Positions 6,443-11,929 of a DNA stretch of 11,929 nucleotides are shown piece by piece. Below the pieces are notes generated by a model, which ran no database searches, was not told the origin of the DNA, and saw only the letters and a program-made list of their open reading frames with translations. The stretch is taken from NCBI GenBank assembly GCA_023227945.1, contig JALOCC010000055.1, positions 1 to 11,929 on the forward strand. Reading direction: 5' to 3'. Each line of letters starts with the position of its first letter. Position 1 is the stretch's first letter. A program made the translations under genes and the position numbers. Source of the DNA: Candidatus Omnitrophota bacterium (GTDB lineage Bacteria; Omnitrophota; Gorgyraeia; Duberdicusellales; 4484-171).

Positions 6443-8443
6443 TCAAGCGCCTTTCACTGTGAACCTATCTATTTGTACGGGAACGACAAAAGGGTTAGAA
6501 TAGGTTTTCATTCTTACAAATCCTTTATCACTGCTTGCGCTAAATCTAATCAAACTTTCAGCAAAATCACCAAAATCATAGTATTTTTTCAATTCTTTTA
6601 GTTCATCATCATTATTTAAATGCGCTATAAACCAATTTTGAGTATTCTTCAAAATATTTCCGCTTATTGAACTTACTTCCTGTGTTGCGTAAATTAAACC
6701 AAGATTTAACTTAGCCCCCTCTTTTGCCAACCGATTATAAATTTGACTTAAGTCTTTATCGTCCTTCTTCGGGAAAAGGTTGTGGGCTTCTTCAAAATAA
6801 AACTGAACAAAGTTGTTGGGCGAGTTATGAATGAACCTGTTCATAGAATCAGCAAATATTCTTCTACAAATACGTTCTGAATAAAGTTGCTGAATATTGG
6901 GGTCTCCTTGCGATAAATCTATTATAACAATCTTGCCCAAACGAAGTACCTCTATAATTTCGACATCAAAACTTTTGTCAATAACATCAGTGTGTAAGTC
7001 AATAATACCCCTTAGTTTTCTAAAGCCGCTTACATTGGCCGGACCAGAAGACATTCTTTTTCGGGTTAGGAATATTAGCAAAGCTTTCAAATCCTCATCA
7101 GCCCACTCATGACCATGCTTCTTTTTATAATCATCAAAATAATGATCCCCATAGTTTTCCCAAATTGCTGTAAACCATAGGATAGCTTCTTTTAAATCTA
7201 ATCCCGCGCTAGGATCAATCTTTCCATCAACCTGAACCATTTTGTTTAAATCTTTATTCCCTTCAAATTTAACCTTAAAACCTGTAGGGACTTTAAAACC
7301 TGCTGCACTAAGACAACAAAGGTATGCGGCAATTTTTCTTTTATATCTTGTTACTGCTGGAATATCGGTTTTGTCTTCCGGTTCAGACAAATCAATCGCT
7401 TTAAAACTATTAACATAATCACTTGTATCATCTGCTAAATGGGAAAGAATCAAATCAAAGCCAGCATTTATTTCTCTATAAAAATTTACTTTCAATACTT
7501 TGAAGCCTGGCTTTTGTAATACACTATACCTGATTACGTCATCTTTATACAACTCAAAGATTGCGGTTCCCTCATCCTGCAGATTGGCATTCGCATATTC
7601 TCCGTTGATGTCAAAAATAATCTGCCCCACCGGATATTTAGGAGCCCCCTCTGGTAAGAAGGCAACAAGGCTATTCTCAGGAGAAGACGCTTGATCAACC
7701 AAATTGTTTTTTGCTTTCTTACCTATTTCAACGGTAGCTTGAATAATCTTTTTTACTGTATTTGATTTTCCGGTTCTTGTCATGCCAAATAAAGCAGTTC
7801 TCTTACCCAAGAAGTCTTTAGGGCTCAAATAGACCAAAACATTTCCTAAAGTCTCCTGGGATCTTTTACTAGAGCTATATCTTACATGCCCTATTTTTAC
7901 ATCTTTATTACTTCCTGCAATTTCTTCTCCATCTCTTAAATTGACAATAAACTCTAGGACCTTACCCTGAGGTTTGTACACACTATAATTATGCGAGCTA
8001 TAAAAATTTTCCACATCAGCTCCAAACACAATTTTTCCACTCTGGTCCTTATAAAAAGTACCCAAAATTCTGCATTCAAGTCCAGAAAAACTAAATTCAT
8101 ATCTTGTAAAATCATCTAGCTGGCTTTCTTTCCCCGCCGTTTTAAGATTATCTTTATAATATTCAATCATCGAACAGATGACATCATTGTCTGTGGGTAA
8201 TTTTGTTGGTCTAATAGCTCTTAATAATAAGGCTTCGGATATTTTTTCCTCATTCTCATAAAAAGCCAATAAAAAAGCTCCTTGAGCTACGCCTCCAACA
8301 TTAATCTTCCAAGCGTCAGCAACTAAAAGAGATGCTTTGTCATAATCAAGATAAAAAGGCCTTCCAACAAAATCTTCTTTTTTCTTCCCCTCGGAGAAAA
8401 TATCAACCGTTGCCAGTTCTTTTATTGCGTTCGTTAATTCCAT
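6443..8443 (-). CDS. herA: HerA-family DNA translocase/ATPase (DUF87), 666 aa
   Basis: HerA proteins are hexameric FtsK-like ATPases that pump double-stranded DNA and feed it to NurA or other effectors. The N-terminus (about 20-140) fits the HAS beta-barrel. Walker A is GMTRTGKSNT (220-229, K226). IIFDINGEY (275-283) is the characteristic HerA D-x-x-G-E-Y strand, Walker B is FYFEEAHN (548-555), and an AKEGAKLNLGL helix (573-583) is followed by the ATQEVSS sensor (586-592). All motifs are intact and the length is somewhat above archaeal HerA (about 500), mainly because of a helical insert around 300-480. The start has AAGGAG eight bases upstream, inside the end of the methyltransferase gene, which it overlaps by 41 bases. 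Order and spacing indicate one transcript with the methyltransferase and NurA genes. Confidence 0.9.
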   Translation of the reverse strand: MELTNAIKELATVDIFSEGKKKEDFVGRPFYLDYDKASLLVADAWKINVGGVAQGAFLLAFYENEEKISEALLLRAIRPTKLPTDNDVICSMIEYYKDNLKTAGKESQLDDFTRYEFSFSGLECRILGTFYKDQSGKIVFGADVENFYSSHNYSVYKPQGKVLEFIVNLRDGEEIAGSNKDVKIGHVRYSSSKRSQETLGNVLVYLSPKDFLGKRTALFGMTRTGKSNTVKKIIQATVEIGKKAKNNLVDQASSPENSLVAFLPEGAPKYPVGQIIFDINGEYANANLQDEGTAIFELYKDDVIRYSVLQKPGFKVLKVNFYREINAGFDLILSHLADDTSDYVNSFKAIDLSEPEDKTDIPAVTRYKRKIAAYLCCLSAAGFKVPTGFKVKFEGNKDLNKMVQVDGKIDPSAGLDLKEAILWFTAIWENYGDHYFDDYKKKHGHEWADEDLKALLIFLTRKRMSSGPANVSGFRKLRGIIDLHTDVIDKSFDVEIIEVLRLGKIVIIDLSQGDPNIQQLYSERICRRIFADSMNRFIHNSPNNFVQFYFEEAHNLFPKKDDKDLSQIYNRLAKEGAKLNLGLIYATQEVSSISGNILKNTQNWFIAHLNNDDELKELKKYYDFGDFAESLIRFSASSDKGFVRMKTYSNPFVVPVQIDRFTVKGA

Positions 8444-9440
8444 TTGTACACTCCTTCTTTTTTCCCTTCAGAATAGGATCTAAAAAACGTATTTTTGATT
8501 GCTTTACATAATCTTCATTAACCTCGGTAGATATCCATCTTCTGCCTAATCTCTCCGCACAAAACCCTGTTGTATTGCTGCCCGCAAATGGATCTAATAC
8601 CAAATCTCCAGGATCAGTTAAAAACTCAATGAAAAAACTGGCTAATTCAAAAGGCATTCTTGCCGGATGAGGGGTTATATTTTTTCTCCTGCATTCATTA
8701 AGAAAAAAATCATTGGAAACCGTATTGGCAATACTAAAAATGTTTTGTGGCAATCGTACCGCACGATTGTTATCGATTTGTTCAATTTCAATAACATTAT
8801 GCATTATACTGCCTTTGTTATTCTTTAAGAAACTTTTCTTACCAATTCTATGTTCCGAAGGCCTTACGCCATCATTATATTTTTTAGACTTCAGCAACGA
8901 TTTCATGCTATCACTATAGGGTCGTAAAATTTTTGAATTATCTGCTTTGGGATAGTCAGACTTTGCTAGCCACCAAACATGAGTAAAACTATCTATTGTT
9001 CTAATTCGTTCTATCGATACCCATTGTGCCGGTGAAGGTAACCTAGAAGGATTATAACAAACAAACTGTTGGCATAATCTCAATTTAGCCTTTTTATTTC
9101 TTACAAATCCAATTAAAGACTCTAAATGCAATAGCGATTGGATTGGTCTTCCTGCTTCCCAAGAATTACCCAACTCGATAACTATAGAACCATTTTCCGA
9201 AATGATTGTTGAAAAAATTTCAGCAAGTTTAATAAACCATTTTTTATATTCTTTACCATTCAAATTGCCATATTTTTTCTTTTTGTTTAAAGGAAAGGGC
9301 GGTGAGGTAAGAATGAGCTGAACCTTATTACTTAAACTTGACCTTAAATCCTTTGAAAGTATGTTTTCTGAATCTCCAAGATATAGCTTCCCTAGCTTAG
9401 TACTAAAATAAGGTCGTTTCATCTCAAGTTTTACGTCCAA
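8403..9440 (-). CDS. Beta-class DNA methyltransferase, probably N4-cytosine, 345 aa
   Basis: The motif order is that of the beta class: LYLGDS (19-24), catalytic motif IV LTSPPF (44-49), HPARMPFELASFFI (258-271), then the S-adenosylmethionine-binding motif I DPFAGSNTTG (283-292) followed by the E-V-N-E-D-Y strand. TSPPF, with S rather than D/N as the first residue of the SPP(Y/F) box, is typical of N4-methylcytosine enzymes such as the PvuII group, so a sequence-specific m4C modification is the best call; N6-adenine cannot be excluded. The region between motifs IV and I (about 110-245) should hold target recognition. The start is taken as TTG at 9440 because AGGTGA lies five bases upstream; ATG at 9422 is the alternative with no good ribosome binding site. 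No restriction endonuclease gene is beside it; HerA and NurA follow. Confidence 0.88.
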   Translation of the reverse strand: MDVKLEMKRPYFSTKLGKLYLGDSENILSKDLRSSLSNKVQLILTSPPFPLNKKKKYGNLNGKEYKKWFIKLAEIFSTIISENGSIVIELGNSWEAGRPIQSLLHLESLIGFVRNKKAKLRLCQQFVCYNPSRLPSPAQWVSIERIRTIDSFTHVWWLAKSDYPKADNSKILRPYSDSMKSLLKSKKYNDGVRPSEHRIGKKSFLKNNKGSIMHNVIEIEQIDNNRAVRLPQNIFSIANTVSNDFFLNECRRKNITPHPARMPFELASFFIEFLTDPGDLVLDPFAGSNTTGFCAERLGRRWISTEVNEDYVKQSKIRFLDPILKGKKKECTNGINERNKRTGNG

Positions 9441-9445
9441 TTAAA

Positions 9446-9451
9446 TCACCT
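9446..9451 (-). promoter_or_regulatory. Ribosome binding site that decides the TTG start of the methyltransferase
   Basis: AGGTGA on the minus strand contains the TGA stop of the regulator gene and lies five bases before the TTG at 9440. Translation of the methyltransferase is therefore probably coupled to termination on the regulator message. The later ATG at 9422 lacks a comparable site. Confidence 0.6.
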
Positions 9452-9613
9452 AAAGGCATCAGCTAACTTAATTATAGTTTGAGTATTATAATTCTTGGCA
9501 GATCCTTGTTCTATCTTAGTTATCAGATTGTAAGATAAGCCGGCTTCCTCATCTGATTTCTGCTGAGACCAACCGACTTTATTTCTTAACTCTTTCAGCC
9601 TCTTGCCTATCAT
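9446..9613 (-). CDS. Short XRE-type helix-turn-helix regulator, 55 aa (controller-protein-like)
   Basis: This small gene encodes a minimal Cro/C1-type domain: RLKELRNKVGWSQQKSDEEAGLS (helices 1-2), YNLITKIEQGSAKN (recognition helix, with the typical I-x-x-I-E-x-G), and TIIKLADAF at the end. At 55 residues it is shorter than the usual 70-100 of restriction-modification controller proteins but covers the DNA-binding core. It is the first gene of the operon; its stop lies inside the ribosome binding site of the methyltransferase gene. No clear Shine-Dalgarno precedes the ATG at 9613, so the regulator may be poorly translated. A perfect palindrome at 9645-9654 lies in its leader, suggesting autoregulation of the whole operon. 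Controller function is inferred from size, position and neighbours. Confidence 0.8.
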   Translation of the reverse strand: MIGKRLKELRNKVGWSQQKSDEEAGLSYNLITKIEQGSAKNYNTQTIIKLADAFR

Positions 9614-9644
9614 TTTTATTGAGAAAATACTACATTTAGCTACT

Positions 9645-9654
9645 GTAATATTAC
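9645..9654. promoter_or_regulatory. Candidate operator palindrome in the operon leader
   Basis: GTAATATTAC is a perfect 10-base palindrome about 30 bases upstream of the regulator start and downstream of the predicted promoter, a fitting place for a repressor site. A second, weaker inverted repeat, ATCAA/TTGAT (9667-9680), lies between it and the -10 box. The link to the XRE regulator is inference. Confidence 0.45.
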
Positions 9655-9681
9655 TACTTTATAAATATCAATATTTTGATT

Positions 9682-9710
9682 ATTGTAGCACTTTCAAGAG
9701 AACTACTCAA
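9682..9710 (-). promoter_or_regulatory. Candidate promoter of the methyltransferase-HerA-NurA operon
   Basis: On the minus strand TTGAGT (-35, 9705-9710) and TACAAT (-10, 9682-9687) are separated by 17 bases, with an extended -10 TG one base upstream of the -10 box. The predicted start near 9675 would leave a leader of about 60 bases containing both inverted repeats. Confidence 0.5.
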
Positions 9711-9924
9711 ACTCTTTTAATCTTGGAAAACAGTGGTTAAAAGGTACATGCTGATAGTGAATTCATATAAACCGTGTATACTTTAGTTTACAATAATTCA
9801 CTTGATTGTTGGGGTGTTAATACCCTTCCCGATTTAAATTCTTTACTCTCCTCATTATTTCTGACAACAAATTTTATAGCTAGAGAAAATCCGTAAAATA
9901 GTTTTTCTTCGGTTTATCTAACTC

Positions 9925-9988
9925 CTAGTTTATGCCCATAATTCTAACCAAAATAATGCAAATAATTGACAATTATGGCATAAACTAG
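9925..9988. repeat. Long inverted repeat with an extra partial copy
   Basis: The left arm (9925-9943) and right arm (9971-9988) are complementary over 18 bases with one extra C in the left arm: CTAGTTTATGCC-ATAATT against AATTATGGCATAAACTAG. The spacer is 27 bases. A partial third copy, GGCCATAAACTA, follows at 9990-10001 in the same orientation as the right arm. No terminator-like T run follows. This suits a protein-binding site or recombination site better than a transcript end. Confidence 0.75.
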
Positions 9989-10137
9989 CGGCCATAAACT
10001 AAGAGAGAAATTGACCTACTTCGGCGATAAAGTAGCTTGATTCGGAGAGGCTTTTTAAACAGCTTACAGGGTTGGGATTTTTATTATGAAGCCAATAGAT
10101 CTAACGCCATAAGTCTTTACCAAGACGACAAATAAAG

Positions 10138-10168
10138 AAGCCCTGATTACCGTTAGGAATCAGGGCTT
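10138..10168. terminator. Terminator-like hairpin with no obvious gene
   Basis: AAGCCCTGATT (10138-10148) and AATCAGGGCTT (10158-10168) form a perfect 11-base stem with a 9-base loop. The T run after it is short on the plus strand (TTT) and the minus-strand side is CTTCTTTATT, so either direction is possible. No gene ends beside it on either strand, so it may end a small RNA or insulate module B. Confidence 0.5.
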
Positions 10169-10297
10169 TGATCCTCTCTCCTCTGTGACCGAGAAGAGAA
10201 TTACTGGGGTAGGTGAAGGGATTCATACTCACGAGGAAACGCCTCTCTCTTTTATTCTTGCTTAATTTAGGCTTTATCGTTGTGCTATAAAAATACC

Positions 10298-10347
10298 CTA
10301 TATCCCTTGATATATCTCGAATTGTATGCCTATATGTGTCATGAGAG
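10298..10347 (+). promoter_or_regulatory. Conserved leader block of module B
   Basis: This is the counterpart of 2937-2986. TTGATA (10307-10312) and TATATG (10331-10336) are 18 bases apart, as are the matching elements of module A. Here 33 further bases, including AAAGGAGG at 10365-10372, separate the block from the start codon, whereas in module A the start follows almost at once. The block is thus conserved independently of the ribosome binding site. Confidence 0.5.
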
Positions 10348-10380
10348 GATATGGCACACTAAATAAAGGAGGCTAAACAT

Positions 10381-10839
10381 ATGCAGGAAACTTTATCTAC
10401 TCAAATCGAAACACTTAAACAGGCGCCGATAAATGAGCTTAAAAAGCAATATAAGGAGCTATTTAAAGGTGCAAACAGCATGCATCAAAAAACATATCTC
10501 CAAAGAAAGATTGCCTATAGATTACAGGAACTTGGACGCGGCGGCATATCCGTTAAAGCCAAAGAACGGCTAGAGAAACTCATACAGGAATATGATCCTA
10601 TTAATAATAAGGCGCTTAGGCCTGATAAACCTGCAGTTAAAGAGCAAGCGTTACTTAAAGACAAGCGCCTGCCTATCCCGGGAACCGTTATCACCAAGAA
10701 ATATAAAGGTTTAACTTATCAGGTTAAGGTCTTAGAAAAAAGATTTGAATATAATGGGAAAATCTATAAATCATTAAGTTCCATTGCCAAAGAAATAACC
10801 GGCGCGCATTGGAACGGATACTTGTTCTTTAATCTGTAA
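10381..10839 (+). CDS. DUF2924 domain protein of recombinase module B, 152 aa
   Basis: This is a homologue of the protein at 2993. It shares YDPINNKALRP, RLPIPG, the QVKVL strand, FEYNGKIYKSLSSIA, EITGAHWNGY and the FFNL C-terminus, while the N-terminal helical part is more diverged. The start is well supported by AAAGGAGG upstream. It ends just before the recombinase start, with AAGGAGG in the 9-base gap, so the pair is one transcription unit. As with the other copy, function is unknown beyond its regular pairing with large serine recombinases; a recombination accessory role is inferred. The degree of divergence shows the two modules are separate family members, not a recent duplication. Confidence 0.85.
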   Translation: MQETLSTQIETLKQAPINELKKQYKELFKGANSMHQKTYLQRKIAYRLQELGRGGISVKAKERLEKLIQEYDPINNKALRPDKPAVKEQALLKDKRLPIPGTVITKKYKGLTYQVKVLEKRFEYNGKIYKSLSSIAKEITGAHWNGYLFFNL

Positions 10840-10848
10840 GGAGGCAGG

Positions 10849-11929
10849 ATGGAAGAGACTCAAAAACAAGAAAAGAAAACTATCCGCTGTGCTATTTATA
10901 CGCGTGTTTCAACTTCAGAAGGCTTAGAGCAGGAGTTTACGTCGCTTGATAACCAGCGTGAATCCGCTGAGAACTATATCCAAAGCCAAAAGTCTGAAGG
11001 CTGGGTAATATTACCGGAACGTTATGATGACCCAGGTTATACCGGCGCCAATACCGACCGGCCTGCCCTGCAAAAACTCATAGCTGACATCAAAGAAAGT
11101 AAAATTGACTCTGTGATAACCTACAAAGTTGATAGACTTTCCCGTTCTTTGCTGGACTTTAGCAAGCTCCTGGAGTTCTTTGAACAGAACAAGGTAACAT
11201 TTGTTTCAGTAACTCAAGCCTTTAACACCAATACCTCGATGGGCAGGCTTACATTGAATATCCTCCTCTCCTTCGCCCAGTTTGAACGTGAGATTATCAG
11301 CGAAAGGACCCGCGACAAGATGGGTGCTGCCAGGAAAAAAGGCAAATGGTGTGGCGGCAGGCCCCCCTTAGGATATGATTTAGACAAAGTAAACCATAAA
11401 TTAATTATAAACCAACAGGAAGCTGAGGTTGTCAGAAAGACATTTGAACTTTATCTAGAAAAACGCTCGCTACTGAAAGTGACAACAGCGCTTAATGAAC
11501 TCGGCTATACTTCAAAAATCCATTTAGGCTTAAAGGGCAACAAATTCGGCGGGATGAAGTTGGCAGCTCCAAGCGTACAAGCAATCATAAAGAATATTTC
11601 TTACACCGGCAAGGTTAGATACCACGGGCAAATTTACCAAGGCGAGCTGGAACCTATCGTATCCGATGAAATATTCCAAAAGGCTCAAGCTATATTGGCT
11701 GATAACCGCCGGGCAAGAAAAATAGCCGGGACTACAAAGAATGTAGGCCTGCTTAACAGCATCCTCCACTGCAAGGACTGCAACAGCACCATGTATTATA
11801 TCTATACCAAGAAAGGTAAAAATAAATATAACTACTATCTATGTATGAATGCGCAGAAACGCGGATATAAAAGCTGTCCTACGCGTATTGTTACGGCTCA
11901 GGTAATGGAAAATAAATTTATGGAGTTCT
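10849..11929 (+). CDS. Large serine recombinase, module B, truncated by the window end
   Basis: The frame opens at ATG 10849 after AAGGAGG and remains open to the last base, giving 360 residues. The resolvase domain has YTRVS with nucleophile S21 and R19, DRPAL, VDRLSR and FAQFEREIISERT; the recombinase domain begins at GGRPPLGY; the zinc ribbon shows CKDC, then a cysteine in LCMNA and another in KSCP. Over this span it is strongly similar to the module A enzyme, with long identical runs in the catalytic domain and clear divergence in the DNA-recognition part (about 215-300), so the two probably use different attachment sites. The C-terminal extension is outside the window. No frameshift or stop is seen, so it is likely functional. 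Confidence 0.93.
   Translation, partial: MEETQKQEKKTIRCAIYTRVSTSEGLEQEFTSLDNQRESAENYIQSQKSEGWVILPERYDDPGYTGANTDRPALQKLIADIKESKIDSVITYKVDRLSRSLLDFSKLLEFFEQNKVTFVSVTQAFNTNTSMGRLTLNILLSFAQFEREIISERTRDKMGAARKKGKWCGGRPPLGYDLDKVNHKLIINQQEAEVVRKTFELYLEKRSLLKVTTALNELGYTSKIHLGLKGNKFGGMKLAAPSVQAIIKNISYTGKVRYHGQIYQGELEPIVSDEIFQKAQAILADNRRARKIAGTTKNVGLLNSILHCKDCNSTMYYIYTKKGKNKYNYYLCMNAQKRGYKSCPTRIVTAQVMENKFMEF

Larger units (their letters stand above)
9614..10380. other. Gene-free region of about 770 bases between the operon and module B
   Basis: I find no supportable protein gene here on either strand. From left to right it contains the operon promoter and operators, an AT-rich stretch (about 9711-9920) with nothing I can name, a long inverted repeat (9925-9988), a small hairpin CTACTT/AAGTAG around 10016-10035, a terminator-like hairpin (10138-10168), a purine/pyrimidine-biased part (10170-10260), and the conserved leader block of module B (10298-10347). 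It could hold a small RNA, an attachment site or the remains of an older insertion. Confidence 0.5.

Noticed and set aside
6200..6601. Plus-strand 133-residue ORF
   Set aside because: Lies opposite the ends of the NurA and HerA genes, whose motifs are clear; no ribosome binding site or recognisable domain.
9780..9835. tRNA or riboswitch in the AT-rich gene-free stretch, suggested by a GGGT/ACCC stem
   Set aside because: The stem is only four pairs and no cloverleaf, T-loop or known aptamer core is visible.
9966..9988. Plus-strand promoter starting from TTGACA inside the long inverted repeat
   Set aside because: No -10-like hexamer lies 16-18 bases downstream (the sequence there is GC-rich).
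10086..10112. Eight-codon leader peptide (ATG at 10086, TAA at 10110) before the hairpin
   Set aside because: No ribosome binding site, no run of regulatory codons, and no gene directly after the hairpin to attenuate.
10101..10226. A 41-codon minus-strand ORF starting ATG at 10226 and ending at 10103-10101
   Set aside because: It runs straight through the perfect terminator-like hairpin, has no Shine-Dalgarno site and matches no family I know; more likely a chance ORF in noncoding DNA.

Overview
The window is bacterial, AT-rich accessory DNA with Shine-Dalgarno sites in front of most genes. The source is probably an uncultured lineage; the style of the paired DUF2924/recombinase genes suggests something like the Omnitrophota or Planctomycetes side of the tree, but the sequence does not prove this. 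There are no rRNA, tRNA, ribosomal-protein or core metabolic genes. What can be read is a mobile island with two related but non-identical recombinase modules and two sets of DNA-handling cargo genes.

Left cargo (1-2776, all minus strand): a conventional promoter drives a 674-residue protein in which an excisionase/MerR-type DNA-binding domain is fused to a superfamily 2 helicase. An overlapping gene for an 82-residue cysteine-rich zinc-finger-like protein follows, then a strong rho-independent terminator, then a ParB-like gene cut by the left edge. Recombinase module A (2993-5068, plus strand) is a DUF2924 protein followed 6 bases later by a complete 532-residue large serine recombinase.

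Right cargo (5092-9613, all minus strand): a tightly packed four-gene operon in transcription order. It encodes a 55-residue XRE-type helix-turn-helix regulator, a beta-class DNA methyltransferase with an N4-cytosine-type TSPPF motif, a HerA-family hexameric ATPase/translocase, and a NurA-family nuclease carrying an inserted four-cysteine zinc ribbon. A gene-free stretch of about 770 bases follows, with a long inverted repeat and a terminator-like hairpin. Recombinase module B (10381 to the right edge, plus strand) is a second DUF2924 gene and a second large serine recombinase truncated by the window end.

The same unit therefore occurs twice: a cargo operon reading leftward, a short divergent intergenic region, then DUF2924 plus recombinase reading rightward. 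A 50-base noncoding block upstream of both DUF2924 genes is 40/50 identical without gaps. The most interesting candidate system is the regulator-methyltransferase-HerA-NurA operon. It reads as a restriction-modification-like defence module in which a translocase/nuclease pair stands where a restriction enzyme would be and a small controller-like protein regulates it. The helicase/zinc-finger pair is a second, less interpretable candidate.
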